NCBI GenBank assembly: GCA_030682835.1
Contig: JAUXNG010000081.1
Span: forward strand, 46,502 to 110,501
DNA: 64,000 nucleotides
Source: Hydrogenophaga sp.
GTDB lineage: Bacteria > Pseudomonadota > Gammaproteobacteria > Burkholderiales > Burkholderiaceae_C
Reading direction: 5' to 3'
Below are positions 8,800-17,807 of this stretch, one piece after another (within the stretch, counting starts at the first letter, position 1; every line of letters begins with the position of its first letter). The position numbers were made by a program, and so were the translations under genes. Under the pieces are notes generated by a model. The model was not told where the DNA came from, did no database searches, and saw only the letters and a list, made by a program, of their open reading frames with translations.

Positions 8800-9861
8800 A
8801 TGCGCAACGCCGGGCCGCCCCAAGGTGCGCACGCCCCCTTGGGGGGCAGCGACGTACACGCATTGACCCAGCGTGGGGAATCGCTTTCTCACGCGCCGCG
8901 CACGCGGGTGCAGCGGCGCCCTGTGCATGGGGTGTTGCTCCTCGACAAACCACTGGGTCTCTCCAGCAACCAGGCCCTCCAAAAGGCCAAGTGGTTGCTG
9001 CGCGCCGAAAAGGCCGGTCATACCGGCACGCTCGATCCGCTGGCCACGGGCGTCTTGCCTCTTTGCTTCGGCGCGGCCACCAAGTTCAGCCAGATCCATC
9101 TGGACGCCGACAAAACCTACGAAACCATCGTTCGCCTCGGCCAGAAGACGAGCACGGCGGACGCTGAAGGCGAGGTCCTTGAAACCCGCGCGGTGAGCTG
9201 CACGCCGGGACAGGTGGTCGAGGTGCTGGACCGGTTCATGGGCCCCATCGAGCAGGTGCCGCCCATGCACAGCGCCCTGAAAAAAGACGGCAAGGCCTTG
9301 TACGAATATGCGCGCGACGGTGAAACGGTGGAGCGCGCCGCGCGCCATGTCGTGATCCACGATCTCGAGCTGCTGGACATGCAGCTTGACGGTGACACCC
9401 CGCAGCTGCATCTGCGTGTGCACTGCAGCAAGGGCACCTACATCCGCACACTGGGCGAAGACATTGGCGAAGCGCTGGGCTGCGGTGGGCACCTGAGCCT
9501 GCTGCGCCGCATTGCCACCGGGCCTTTCGACGCCAGCCAGTGCATCTCGCTGGAGGCCCTGGAAGCTGCCAGCGAGGCCGAGCGCCTGGCGCGGCTGCTG
9601 CCGGTGCAAACCCTGCTGGTGGGCCACGACGGTGTGACGCTGGATGCCGAGAATGCCAGTCGCTTCCTCAGCGGCGTGCGCCGCCGCGGTGCCTGGCCCG
9701 ACCAGACACGCGTGGCTGTGTTCGGGCCCGCGCCCGAGGCTGCCCGCGAGCCGCAGCCACCCGTGCTGCTGGGCAGCGCCCACACCGCCGGTGGCGAATT
9801 GATCCCGGGGCGACTGCTGAGCCCCTCCGAAATACAGCAAATCCTGGAAACCGCACTATGA
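8800..9861 (+). CDS. truB: tRNA pseudouridine(55) synthase TruB with repeat-derived N-terminal extension
   Basis: TruB converts U55 in the T-loop of tRNAs to pseudouridine. The catalytic Asp lies in [10 protein letters not shown] (Asp79 in this numbering), after the family start [10 protein letters not shown] near residue 44, and the C-terminal PUA-like region is present. The protein is 353 residues because about 36 extra residues precede the conserved core, and part of these are encoded by the dispersed inverted repeat at 8811-8853. The ATG at 8800 has a good Shine-Dalgarno (AAGGAAG, 6-nt spacing), whereas alternatives TTG 8863 and GTG 8908 have none, so the extension is probably translated. 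The stop overlaps the typA start (ATGA). Confidence 0.93.
   Translation: MRNAGPPQGAHAPLGGSDVHALTQRGESLSHAPRTRVQRRPVHGVLLLDKPLGLSSNQALQKAKWLLRAEKAGHTGTLDPLATGVLPLCFGAATKFSQIHLDADKTYETIVRLGQKTSTADAEGEVLETRAVSCTPGQVVEVLDRFMGPIEQVPPMHSALKKDGKALYEYARDGETVERAARHVVIHDLELLDMQLDGDTPQLHLRVHCSKGTYIRTLGEDIGEALGCGGHLSLLRRIATGPFDASQCISLEALEAASEAERLARLLPVQTLLVGHDGVTLDAENASRFLSGVRRRGAWPDQTRVAVFGPAPEAAREPQPPVLLGSAHTAGGELIPGRLLSPSEIQQILETAL
8811..8853. repeat. Dispersed GC-rich inverted repeat inside the 5' end of truB
   Basis: CCCCAAGG (8818-8825) and CCTTGGGG (8837-8844) form a perfect 8-bp inverted repeat flanked by GGGCCG and GGCAGCG. It resembles the CCCCTTGGGG core of elements at 54131-54203 and 63427-63498. 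I recall such elements as frequent in Comamonadaceae intergenic DNA; here the copy is within a reading frame. Confidence 0.55.
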
Positions 9862-11681
9862 GCAAACAAATCAGAAACATCGCCATCATTGCCCACGTTG
9901 ACCATGGCAAAACCACCATGGTTGACCAGCTGCTTCGCCAGTCGGGCACCTTCGCCGACCACGAAAAAGTGGTCGACACCGTGATGGACAACAACGCCAT
10001 CGAACGCGAGCGCGGCATCACCATCCTGGCCAAGAACTGCGCCGTGAGCTGGGAAGGCACGCACATCAACATCGTCGACACCCCCGGCCACGCTGACTTC
10101 GGTGGCGAAGTGGAGCGCGCGCTCTCGATGGTCGACGGTGTGGTGCTGCTGATCGACGCCCAGGAAGGCCCGATGCCCCAGACCCGCTTCGTGACCAAGA
10201 AGGCGCTGGCCCTGGGTCTGAAGCCGATCGTGGTGGTGAACAAGGTCGACAAGCCGGGCGCGAACCCCGACAAGGTGGTGAACGCCGCTTTCGACCTGTT
10301 CGACAAGCTGGGTGCCAGCGACGAGCAGCTGGACTTCCCCGTGGTCTACGCCTCCGGCATCAACGGCTGGACCTCGCTGGAAGAGGGCGCACCCGGTGAG
10401 CAGTGGGGCCCTGACATGTCGGCACTCTTCAACACGGTGCTCAAGCACGTGCCAGCCCAGAGTGGCGACCCTGAAGCGCCCCTGCAGTTGCAGATTTCCG
10501 CGCTGGACTTCTCCACCTTCGTTGGCCGCATCGGCGTTGGCCGCATCAGCCAGGGCACCATCAAGCCCGCCATGGACGTGCTGGTGATGGAAGGCCCTGA
10601 CGGCAAATCCATCAAAGGGCGCGTCAACAACGTGCTGACCTTCCACGGCCTGGACCGTGTGCAGGTCACCGAAGCCGGCCCCGGCGACATCGTGCTGATC
10701 AACGGCATTGCCGACATCGGCATCGGCGTGACCGTGACCGATCCGGCCAACCCCGCGCCGCTGCCCATGCTCAAGGTGGACGAGCCCACCCTGACGATGA
10801 ACTTCTGCGTGAACACCAGCCCGCTGGCGGGCCGCGAAGGCAAGTTCGTCACCAGCCGCCAGCTGTGGGACCGTCTGCAGAAAGAACTGCAGCACAACGT
10901 GGCCTTGCGTGTGAGCGAGACCGACGAAGAAGGCGTGTTCGAAGTGATGGGCCGCGGTGAACTGCACCTGACCATCCTGCTGGAGAACATGCGCCGCGAA
11001 GGCTACGAAATGGCGGTATCCAAGCCGCGCGTGGTGTTCCGCGACATCGACGGCGTGAAACACGAGCCGATCGAGCTGGTGACCGCCGACATCGAGGAAA
11101 CCCACCAGGGTGGCGTGATGCAGGCACTGGGCGAGCGCAAGGGCGAGCTGGTGAACATGGAGCCGGACGGCCGTGGTCGCGTTCGCCTGGAATACCGCAT
11201 CCCGGCCCGTGGCTTGATCGGTTTCACCAACGAATTCCTGAACCTGACGCGCGGTTCTGGCCTGATCTCCAACATCTTCGACAGCTATGAGCCGCACAAG
11301 GGCGAGATCGGCAGCCGCAAGAACGGCGTGCTGATTTCCATGGACGACGGTGAAATCTTCACCTACGCCCTGGGCAAGCTCGATGACCGTGGCCGCATGT
11401 TCGTGAAGGCGAACGACCCGGTGTACGAAGGCATGATCGTCGGCATCCACAGCCGCGACAACGATCTGGTGGTGAATGCCACCCGCACCAAGCAGCTGAC
11501 CAACTTCCGCGTGTCTGGCAAGGAAGACGCCGTCAAAATCACGCCCCCGATCGAACTGACGCTGGAATACGGCGTGGAATTCATCGAGGACGACGAACTG
11601 GTCGAGATCACGCCGAAGAGCGTGCGCCTGCGCAAGCGCTACCTGAAAGAGCACGAGCGCAAGCGCGCCAGTCGCGACTGA
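9858..11681 (+). CDS. typA: Translational GTPase TypA/BipA
   Basis: TypA (BipA) is a ribosome-binding GTPase related to EF-G, linked to 50S assembly, cold and stress adaptation. The 607-residue protein starts with the G domain: AHVDHGKT at 12-19, the switch segment [16 protein letters not shown], and NKVDKPGA. Domains II, III, V and the BipA-specific C-terminal domain follow, to normal family length. The ATG at 9858 overlaps the truB stop (ATGA), making typA the last gene of the rimP operon. The frame is open upstream but that part overlaps truB and is rejected. A stem-loop follows 38 bp after the stop. Confidence 0.96.
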   Translation: MSKQIRNIAIIAHVDHGKTTMVDQLLRQSGTFADHEKVVDTVMDNNAIERERGITILAKNCAVSWEGTHINIVDTPGHADFGGEVERALSMVDGVVLLIDAQEGPMPQTRFVTKKALALGLKPIVVVNKVDKPGANPDKVVNAAFDLFDKLGASDEQLDFPVVYASGINGWTSLEEGAPGEQWGPDMSALFNTVLKHVPAQSGDPEAPLQLQISALDFSTFVGRIGVGRISQGTIKPAMDVLVMEGPDGKSIKGRVNNVLTFHGLDRVQVTEAGPGDIVLINGIADIGIGVTVTDPANPAPLPMLKVDEPTLTMNFCVNTSPLAGREGKFVTSRQLWDRLQKELQHNVALRVSETDEEGVFEVMGRGELHLTILLENMRREGYEMAVSKPRVVFRDIDGVKHEPIELVTADIEETHQGGVMQALGERKGELVNMEPDGRGRVRLEYRIPARGLIGFTNEFLNLTRGSGLISNIFDSYEPHKGEIGSRKNGVLISMDDGEIFTYALGKLDDRGRMFVKANDPVYEGMIVGIHSRDNDLVVNATRTKQLTNFRVSGKEDAVKITPPIELTLEYGVEFIEDDELVEITPKSVRLRKRYLKEHERKRASRD

Positions 11682-11718
11682 TGGCCTGATGGCGGTGTCC
11701 GCCCGGGCACCCGTTTTT

Positions 11719-11757
11719 GATGAAAGGCCGCCACCCGCCAGGGAGCGGCCTTTCATC
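11719..11757 (+). terminator. Stem-loop terminator after typA
   Basis: A perfect 13-bp inverted repeat (GATGAAAGGCCGC and GCGGCCTTTCATC) with a 13-nt loop. The 3' side carries TTTC inside the stem and lacks a long T-run, so it is a strong but not classical terminator. It closes the rimP-typA operon and lies before the EamA gene. Confidence 0.65.
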
Positions 11758-11800
11758 TTGGTTCCCGCCCACTCTCTGTTCTGGCCAGCGTCTTTCCACG

Positions 11801-12799
11801 ATGAAGCTCTCCCACAACCAGGCCGTGCTGATGATGGTCGCGGTGACCCTGATGTGGTCCACCGCGGGCGTGGTGTCGCGTCAGCTGGAAAGTGCCGCGC
11901 GGTTCGAGATCACCTTCTGGCGCAGTGCGTTCACAGCCCTGTCGCTGCTGGTGATTCTGCCGTTCTGGCGCCAGCTTGAGCGTCGGGGTGCTCCCATCGG
12001 CCCGGAAACGGGGCATGGCGCCGGCCGGACCTGGCTCAAGCGCCACTGGGGACTGATTCCGGAGTCGCGCGCCTTCTGGATCTCGGGGGTCTGCTGGAGC
12101 GTGATGTTCACGGCCTTCATGCTGGCGCTCACCTTCACCAGCGTGGCCAATGTGCTCGTCATCATGTCCGTCGGCCCGCTGTTCACGGCATTGGTGGCCC
12201 GCGTGTTCATCGGCCAGCGTCTGGCCCTGCGCACCTGGCTGGCCATTTTCGCCGCGGGGGCAGGCATTGCCTACATGTACGGCAGCCAGCTGGTCGACGC
12301 CTGGAGCCACCCGGAGATCGACAGCGCGGGCCTGGTGCTGGGGTCCCTGGTGGCGCTGTGTGTGCCCATTGCGGGTGCCATCAACTGGACCGTGGTGCAG
12401 CGCAGCCAGACCCATGGCGAAAAGATCGATCTGGTGCCTTCGGTGCTGCTCGGTGCCGTGCTCTCCAGCCTTTTCACGCTTCCGCTGGCCCTGCCGTTCA
12501 ACGCAACCGGCACCGATGTGGCCTGGCTCGCCCTGCTGGGCCTCACGCAACTGGCCATTCCGTGTGCACTCTCCGTGGTGTGCGCGCGCGTGCTCAAGGC
12601 GCCCGAGGTGTCCTTGCTGGCTTTGCTGGAAGTGATCTTCGGTATCTTGTGGGCCTGGCTCTGGGCGCACGAGGTGCCTGGCGCCGAGGTGATGCTCGGC
12701 GGCAGTCTGGTCATCGGTGCGCTGGTGCTCAACGAACTGCTGGGCTGGCGTTCACGTTCCTCAGCACCCCGCATCCAGACCCTGACGGTACGCCGTTGA
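11801..12799 (+). CDS. EamA/DMT superfamily transporter
   Basis: A 332-residue inner-membrane protein with about ten hydrophobic segments arranged as two EamA repeats (about residues 10-150 and 190-320), the layout of drug/metabolite exporters. The opening MWSTAGVVSRQ and the strongly hydrophobic TFTSVANVLVIMSVGPLFT segment are typical. The substrate cannot be predicted. The start at 11801 is chosen because an earlier in-frame ATG at 11717 lies inside the typA terminator hairpin. The next gene begins 37 bp downstream in the same direction. Confidence 0.85.
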   Translation: MKLSHNQAVLMMVAVTLMWSTAGVVSRQLESAARFEITFWRSAFTALSLLVILPFWRQLERRGAPIGPETGHGAGRTWLKRHWGLIPESRAFWISGVCWSVMFTAFMLALTFTSVANVLVIMSVGPLFTALVARVFIGQRLALRTWLAIFAAGAGIAYMYGSQLVDAWSHPEIDSAGLVLGSLVALCVPIAGAINWTVVQRSQTHGEKIDLVPSVLLGAVLSSLFTLPLALPFNATGTDVAWLALLGLTQLAIPCALSVVCARVLKAPEVSLLALLEVIFGILWAWLWAHEVPGAEVMLGGSLVIGALVLNELLGWRSRSSAPRIQTLTVRR

Positions 12800-12836
12800 C
12801 CCCCACATCTGACCATCCGCCGGAGTTTTGACCACC

Positions 12837-13937
12837 ATGTCCGCCATCCCTCCTGATACCCATGTCATCGCCGAGATCCAGGGCCGCGTTGGCTGCCTGA
12901 CGCTGAACCGTCCGCGTGCCCTCAATGCCCTGTCGCTCGACATGATCCGCGCCATCACAGAATCTCTGCTGGCGTGGCGCGACAACGACACCGTGCTGGC
13001 GGTCATCGTGCGCGGCAGTGGCAAGGAAGGACCTTTCGGCGCCTTCTGCGCCGGTGGTGACATCCGGTTCTTTCACCAGGCGGCGCTCAGCGGCGACCCA
13101 CGGCTCGAGGACTTCTTCACAGAGGAGTACGCCCTCAACCACCTGATCCACACCTATCCGAAGCCCTATATCGCCCTCATGGACGGCATCGTGATGGGCG
13201 GCGGCATGGGCATCAGCCAGGGGGCGAGCCTGCGCATCGTCACCGAACGCAGCCAGCTCGCCATGCCCGAAACGGGCATTGGTCTGTTTCCAGACGTGGG
13301 CGGTGGCTATTTCCTGAGCCGTTGTCCCGGACGCCTCGGCGAGTACCTGGCCCTCACCGGCCGGGTGCTGGGCGGGCGTGAGGCAATGGCGGCTGGCCTG
13401 GCCGACGGCTGGATCGATTCGGGTCGCCTCACGGGCCTTTGGGCCTCACTGGGAACCACGCCATTCGAAAATGGCGCCTCGGTGGAACGCTGGTGCGCCA
13501 GCCACCTGAGCACCACGGCGGGTCCGGCCAGCTGGCCCCAGACCGAGGTAGACCGTGTCTTCGCGCTGGACGGTGTGCCCCAGATCATGGCGGCGCTGGA
13601 CGCCACCGACAGCGAATGGGCGCGCAGCACAGCCAAGCTGTTGCGCACGCGCTCGCCCCTGATGCTGCATGTGGTGCTGGAGCAGATCAGGCGCGCCCGC
13701 GGCATGGGTCTGGCGGATGCCCTGCGTCTGGAGCGCGGCATGGTGCGCCAGTGTTTCCACTGGCGGGCGGGTGCTGCGAGCGAAACGGTTGAGGGTATCC
13801 GGGCGCTGGCGGTGGACAAAGACCACGCGCCGCGCTGGAACCCGGCACGCCTGGAAGAAGTGACCCCACCACTGGTGGCGGCGTTCTTTGAGCAGCCCTG
13901 GCCTGTCCATGCACATCCACTGCGTGCATTGAACTGA
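12837..13937 (+). CDS. Enoyl-CoA hydratase/isomerase family protein, 3-hydroxyisobutyryl-CoA hydrolase type
   Basis: A crotonase-fold protein of 366 residues. Length and motifs match the HIBCH branch: the CAGGDIR segment that forms the oxyanion hole, DGIVMGGGMG, and MPETGIGLFPDVGGGYF, with the Glu and Asp that HIBCH uses for thioester hydrolysis. HIBCH acts in valine degradation, releasing 3-hydroxyisobutyrate from its CoA ester; whether this copy serves valine or another acyl-CoA is unknown because no other valine genes adjoin. GGAG at 12822-12825 supports the ATG at 12837; an in-frame TTG at 12828 is less likely. It faces smpB convergently. Confidence 0.85.
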   Translation: MSAIPPDTHVIAEIQGRVGCLTLNRPRALNALSLDMIRAITESLLAWRDNDTVLAVIVRGSGKEGPFGAFCAGGDIRFFHQAALSGDPRLEDFFTEEYALNHLIHTYPKPYIALMDGIVMGGGMGISQGASLRIVTERSQLAMPETGIGLFPDVGGGYFLSRCPGRLGEYLALTGRVLGGREAMAAGLADGWIDSGRLTGLWASLGTTPFENGASVERWCASHLSTTAGPASWPQTEVDRVFALDGVPQIMAALDATDSEWARSTAKLLRTRSPLMLHVVLEQIRRARGMGLADALRLERGMVRQCFHWRAGAASETVEGIRALAVDKDHAPRWNPARLEEVTPPLVAAFFEQPWPVHAHPLRALN

Positions 13938-13980
13938 GCCCACTGCTGCGGGAGCCCGATCGGGGCGACGGGGCAGGGCG

Positions 13981-14475
13981 TCAGCGCTGCCGGTTTTTCA
14001 TGGCGCGCTCGACCTCGCGTTTGCCTTCGCGGTCCTTGATGGTGTCGCGCTTGTCGTGCTCGGCCTTGCCTTTGCCCAGCGCGATCTCGCATTTCACCTT
14101 GCCGTTCTTCCAGTGCAGGTTCAGCGGCACCAGGGTGAAGCCCTTTTGCTCCACCTTGCCGATCAGACGCAGGATCTGGTCCTTGTGCAGCAGCAGCTTC
14201 TTGGTGCGCACCGAGTCGGGCGTGACATGCGAGGACGCCGTGTTCAGTGGATTGATCTGGCAGCCAATCAGGAACAGCTCGCCCTGGCGGATCACCACAT
14301 AGCCATCGGTGAGCTGGACCTTGCCCTCGCGCAAGGCCTTGACTTCCCAGCCTTCGAGCACCATGCCGGCCTCGAAACGTTCTTCGATCGCATAGTTGAA
14401 CACCGCCTTCTTGTTGTCGGCGATGCGGCTGTCAACACCTTTGGTGGCGGTGGTTTTGCTGGATTTGGTGGCCAT
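13981..14475 (-). CDS. smpB: SsrA-binding protein SmpB
   Basis: SmpB binds tmRNA and takes it to stalled ribosomes for trans-translation. The 164-residue protein shows the canonical core: [41 protein letters not shown] and the basic C-terminal tail [16 protein letters not shown], which enters the mRNA channel. The start MATKSSK at 14475 is preferred over a frame opening at 14517. It is divergent from ratA, the same arrangement as in E. coli. The ssrA gene is not in this window. Confidence 0.96.
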   Translation of the reverse strand: MATKSSKTTATKGVDSRIADNKKAVFNYAIEERFEAGMVLEGWEVKALREGKVQLTDGYVVIRQGELFLIGCQINPLNTASSHVTPDSVRTKKLLLHKDQILRLIGKVEQKGFTLVPLNLHWKNGKVKCEIALGKGKAEHDKRDTIKDREGKREVERAMKNRQR

Positions 14476-14636
14476 GGCGCTAGAGGTGGGGCCACATGGG
14501 GGTTCATGCAAGGCCAATACAATGGGAACACTGCCGGCGCGGCGGGATCATCTTCACGAACGCGAACATCGCGTGCACGTCAACCCCAGCACGAGCTGGT
14601 CGAGGGCAGGCCCTGGCATCCAGGGGGCCTCATTGT

Positions 14637-15083
14637 ATGAAAACCATTCACAAGTCTGTTCTGCTCTGGCACAGCGCGCACGAAATGTTCGCGCTGGTGA
14701 CCGACATCGCGCGTTACCCCGAGTTTCTGCCATGGTGCGAGCGCGGCGAGATACTGGAACAGGCCGATCACACCATGGTGGCTCGCGTGGGCATGGCCAT
14801 CAGTGGGCTGCGCCACAGCTTCACCACCCGCAACGTGCACGAGGCCGATCGCGAGGTGATGATGGAACTGGTCGACGGCCCCTTTTCCCACCTCGATGGG
14901 CGCTGGACCTTCACTCCGCTGGGAGACGGTACCCAGCGCGCCTGCAAGGTGGAGTTCACCCTGAGCTATGGATTCAGCAGCAATACCCTGGCGGCCCTGG
15001 TAGGCCCGGTGTTTGACAAGATCGCAGGCAGCCTGGTGGATGCGTTCGTCAAGCGGGCCGATCAGGTCTACGGCACCGAATGA
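14637..15083 (+). CDS. ratA: RatA/COQ10-like START-domain protein
   Basis: A 148-residue polyketide-cyclase/START-fold protein of the COQ10/RatA family (opening KTIHKSVLLWHSAHEMFALV, then YPEFLPWC). E. coli RatA was described as inhibiting 70S ribosome association; the eukaryotic relative COQ10 binds ubiquinone. The family cannot tell which role applies here. A TACAAT -10-like hexamer occurs at 14518-14523 but I find no good -35. The ATG at 14637 gives the standard family N-terminus. rnfH follows with an ATGA overlap, and smpB is divergent. Confidence 0.88.
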   Translation: MKTIHKSVLLWHSAHEMFALVTDIARYPEFLPWCERGEILEQADHTMVARVGMAISGLRHSFTTRNVHEADREVMMELVDGPFSHLDGRWTFTPLGDGTQRACKVEFTLSYGFSSNTLAALVGPVFDKIAGSLVDAFVKRADQVYGTE

Positions 15084-15418
15084 AAGCTGCAGATCTTCGC
15101 GTCACGCTGGTGTATTCGAGCGCCCCACGTACGGTTCACGAAGAGGCCGTGACCGTGCCCGCCGGAACTACCGTGCGCGATGCACTGGCGCAGGCAGGCT
15201 GGCTGGTCCGGTTCCCTGAAATCCCCGCGCAGACCCTCGGTATCTGGGGCCGGGTCGTAGGCCCTCAGGCGGTGCTGCGGGATGGGGACCGTGTGGAGGT
15301 CTACCGTGCCCTGCGTGTCGACCCCAAAGTGGCACGGCGGGAGCGGTTTGTGGGGCAGGGTGCACGAGGAACCGGTCTGTTCAACCGGCGTCGCCCAGGG
15401 TCAAAGGCGGGTTACTGA
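15080..15418 (+). CDS. rnfH: RnfH family ubiquitin-fold protein (RatB)
   Basis: A 112-residue protein of the RnfH/UPF0125 family, a beta-grasp (ubiquitin-like) fold. Landmarks are LRVTLVYSS at the start, PAGTTVRDAL, GIWGRVV and DGDRVEVYRALRVDPK. The last 20 residues are basic and probably disordered. The start overlaps the ratA stop. The name comes from a few rnf operons, but the pairing with ratA is the usual context and its role is unsettled. It converges on the DUF4124 gene with a 42-bp gap. Confidence 0.88.
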   Translation: MKAADLRVTLVYSSAPRTVHEEAVTVPAGTTVRDALAQAGWLVRFPEIPAQTLGIWGRVVGPQAVLRDGDRVEVYRALRVDPKVARRERFVGQGARGTGLFNRRRPGSKAGY

Positions 15419-15460
15419 ACCCACGTGTGTTGGCTGGCACCCGATCAGTGCCGCACGATC

Positions 15461-15985
15461 TCAATTGACCGCAGGGGAGCAGTCCGCGCGCATGATCTCA
15501 TCAATGCGCTGGTTTTCCTGGGCGCGCGACTTGTCGTCCATGATTTCGCGCTCGCCCTTGGCGTTCGTGGTGGCAATGCGGACGCCGGAATCCATCGTCG
15601 CCTTGGCTCGCTTCGCCCGTTCGCAGTTCTCTTGCCGAGCTTTGGCCTGGCGCTCTTCCTCGGCTTTCTTCTTCGCCTGTTCGGCCTCTTCGGCCTGCTT
15701 CTTGCGCGCTTCCAGCTGCTCGTCACGCGCGGGCAAGCGCGGCGCGGCCGGGGCCGTTTCGGTGGTCGCCGGGGCGGCGGCTACGGGCGCGGGGTTTCGC
15801 ATACCGGGACGTTTGAGAATTTGCTTGTCCGGCACGCTGGCGGGCGGCGGGGTGTCACTGAACACCTTGCGTCCCGTCGCGTCCACCCACTGCCACTGGG
15901 CAAGAGCCCATCCGCTGGTCAGCACCCACACAGGGACCAACACAAGATGGCGCAAGCGGATCGTGAGCAGATTTCTGTGAGACAT
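15461..15985 (-). CDS. DUF4124 domain-containing exported protein
   Basis: A 174-residue predicted periplasmic protein. A cleavable signal peptide covers about residues 1-29 (cleavage near ALA-Q), then a DUF4124 module at about 30-60 with the typical [17 protein letters not shown] motif, a Pro/Ala linker, and a Lys/Glu/Ala-rich coiled coil at about 85-130. Two Cys (CERAK and ADCSP) lie in the C-terminal part. DUF4124 proteins are abundant in betaproteobacteria and functionally uncharacterised. The gene is divergent from guaB across 173 bp. Confidence 0.8.
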   Translation of the reverse strand: MSHRNLLTIRLRHLVLVPVWVLTSGWALAQWQWVDATGRKVFSDTPPPASVPDKQILKRPGMRNPAPVAAAPATTETAPAAPRLPARDEQLEARKKQAEEAEQAKKKAEEERQAKARQENCERAKRAKATMDSGVRIATTNAKGEREIMDDKSRAQENQRIDEIMRADCSPAVN

Positions 15986-16158
15986 CCGCGCAGTTTAGCG
16001 CTCACCCCCTGCCGTTCGACCTCTGTGCTCGACCGCCCGGTGGAAGAACGCACGAATCGGGGCCCTGCGGATGCGCTTCCAGGCTGTTCAGGGGGTCGAG
16101 CACCTGTCCGTGGGGGTCCATATCGCGCGGATACAATATTGCTTTTGGAGCTTTACCC

Positions 16159-17628
16159 ATGCGCCTACTCGGCAAAGCGCTCACCTTCGACGATGTCTTG
16201 TTGGTGCCAGCGTACTCCCAGGTCCTGCCCAAGGACACCTCCCTGGCAACCCAGTTCTCTCGCAACATCAAGCTGAACCTGCCCCTGGTTTCCGCGGCCA
16301 TGGACACGGTCACCGAGGCCCGTCTGGCGATCGCCATTGCCCAGGAAGGCGGCATCGGCATCATCCACAAGAACCTCAGCGCCCAGGAGCAGGCGGCGCA
16401 CGTGGCCAAGGTCAAGCGTTACGAATCCGGCGTGCTGCGCGACCCGGTCGTGATCGGTCCGACGACCACGATTCGCAAGGTGATGGCTCTCTCCGATGAA
16501 CTGGGTGTGTCGGGCTTTCCGGTGGTGGACGCCGGCCGCGTGGTCGGCATCGTCACCGGCCGCGACCTGCGATTCGAGACCCGCTACGACCTCCCCGTCA
16601 GCGAAATCATGACCCCCCGCGAGCGGCTTGTGACCATGCCCGACGGCACCACCCCGGCCGAGGCTAAGGCGCTGCTCAACAAACACAAGCTCGAACGCCT
16701 CTTGCTGGTCAACGACGACTTCGAGCTCAAGGGCCTGATCACCGTCAAGGACATCACCAAGCAGCTGAACTTCCCCAACGCCGCGCGCGACGCCGCCGGC
16801 CGACTGCGCGTGGGCGCCGCGGTGGGCGTGGGTGAGGGCACGGAAGAGCGCGTCGAAGCCCTGGTGAAAGCCGGTGTGGACGCCATCGTGGTCGACACGG
16901 CGCACGGTCACAGCAAGGGCGTGATCGACCGCGTGCGCTGGGTCAAGCAGAACTACCCCCAGGTGGACGTGATCGGTGGCAACATCGCCACCGGCAGCGC
17001 CGCGCTGGCCCTGGTAGAGGCGGGTGCCGATGGCGTGAAGGTCGGCATCGGTCCCGGCTCCATCTGCACCACCCGCATCGTCGCCGGTGTGGGGGTGCCG
17101 CAGATCATGGCCATCGATAACGTGGCCACGGCGTTGCAGACCACTGGCGTGCCGATGATTGCCGACGGTGGCATTCGCTACAGCGGCGACATCGCCAAGG
17201 CCATCGCAGCCGGCGCCAACACGGTGATGATGGGCGGCATGTTCGCGGGAACCGAAGAGGCGCCTGGCGAGATCGTGCTGTACCAGGGCCGCAGCTACAA
17301 GAGCTACCGCGGCATGGGCTCCATCGGTGCCATGCAGCAGGGCAGCGCCGACCGTTATTTCCAGGAAAGCAGCACCGGCAACCCGAACGCAGACAAGCTG
17401 GTGCCCGAGGGCATCGAAGGCCGCGTGCCCTACAAGGGCTCGGTCGTGTCGATCATCTTCCAGATGGCCGGCGGCCTGCGAGCATCCATGGGTTACTGCG
17501 GCTGCCCGACCATCGAGCACATGCGCGCCAAGGCGGAGTTCGTCGAGATCACCTCGGCCGGCATTCGTGAAAGCCACGTGCACGACGTGCAGATCACAAA
17601 AGAAGCGCCGAACTACAGAGCAGAGTGA
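16159..17628 (+). CDS. guaB: IMP dehydrogenase
   Basis: GuaB oxidises IMP to XMP with NAD+, the committed step of GMP synthesis. The 489-residue TIM-barrel enzyme carries two CBS domains inserted at about 95-205 and the catalytic Cys303 in GSICTTRI; the flap region and the C-terminal potassium/NAD segments are present. The N-terminus [18 protein letters not shown] is standard. GGAG precedes the ATG by 9 nt and a TACAAT -10-like element lies at 16132-16137. guaA follows after 179 bp containing a repeat and a terminator. Confidence 0.97.
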   Translation: MRLLGKALTFDDVLLVPAYSQVLPKDTSLATQFSRNIKLNLPLVSAAMDTVTEARLAIAIAQEGGIGIIHKNLSAQEQAAHVAKVKRYESGVLRDPVVIGPTTTIRKVMALSDELGVSGFPVVDAGRVVGIVTGRDLRFETRYDLPVSEIMTPRERLVTMPDGTTPAEAKALLNKHKLERLLLVNDDFELKGLITVKDITKQLNFPNAARDAAGRLRVGAAVGVGEGTEERVEALVKAGVDAIVVDTAHGHSKGVIDRVRWVKQNYPQVDVIGGNIATGSAALALVEAGADGVKVGIGPGSICTTRIVAGVGVPQIMAIDNVATALQTTGVPMIADGGIRYSGDIAKAIAAGANTVMMGGMFAGTEEAPGEIVLYQGRSYKSYRGMGSIGAMQQGSADRYFQESSTGNPNADKLVPEGIEGRVPYKGSVVSIIFQMAGGLRASMGYCGCPTIEHMRAKAEFVEITSAGIRESHVHDVQITKEAPNYRAE

Positions 17629-17654
17629 GGTTCCCCCCGCGCCGCAGGATGGTT

Positions 17655-17724
17655 ACCCCCCGCGCCGCCTGCGGCGTCACCCCCCAGGGGCGGCACTGGC
17701 GGCCCGGCAAAGCCGGTTCCGCGG
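17655..17724 (-). repeat. Dispersed GC-rich repeat between guaB and guaA
   Basis: Read on the minus strand this copy runs GGAACCGGCTTTGCCGGGCC, then a GCCCCTGGGG core, and ends in a GC-rich arm with a G-run, closely matching the element at 54131-54203 and more loosely 63427-63498. A second, truncated copy of its CCCCCCGCGCCGC end lies just upstream at 17632-17646. The first 26 bp after guaB are thus a fragment of the repeat. Confidence 0.7.
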
Positions 17725-17757
17725 TGCCCTGGTTTGGGGCAGCCTCTCGCCACCACG

Positions 17758-17788
17758 GGTCGTCTTTCAAGGCGACCTTTGTTTTTTT
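17758..17788 (+). terminator. Intrinsic terminator/attenuator just before guaA
   Basis: GGTCGTC (17758-17764) and GGCGACC (17771-17777) form a 7-bp stem with one U-G pair and a 6-nt loop, followed by TTTGTTTTTTT (17778-17788). Only 19 nt separate the T-run from the guaA ATG, too little for a promoter, so guaA transcription must read through it. An upstream TCGCC (17747-17751) could pair with GGCGA (17771-17775) and compete with the stem. Confidence 0.65.
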
Positions 17789-17807
17789 CTGAAGTCCACC
17801 GACCGCC

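Noticed and set aside
9438..11756. 772-codon open frame opposite typA
   Set aside because: Antisense shadow of a clear translational GTPase; no recognised domain.
11717..11800. Upstream ATG extension of the EamA transporter
   Set aside because: The extension lies inside the typA terminator hairpin and has no signal of coding; ATG 11801 matches the family.
14637..15418. ratA-rnfH as a toxin-antitoxin pair
   Set aside because: The name is historical; RnfH shows no antitoxin feature, and the pair is part of conserved core synteny with smpB, so a classical TA module is unlikely.
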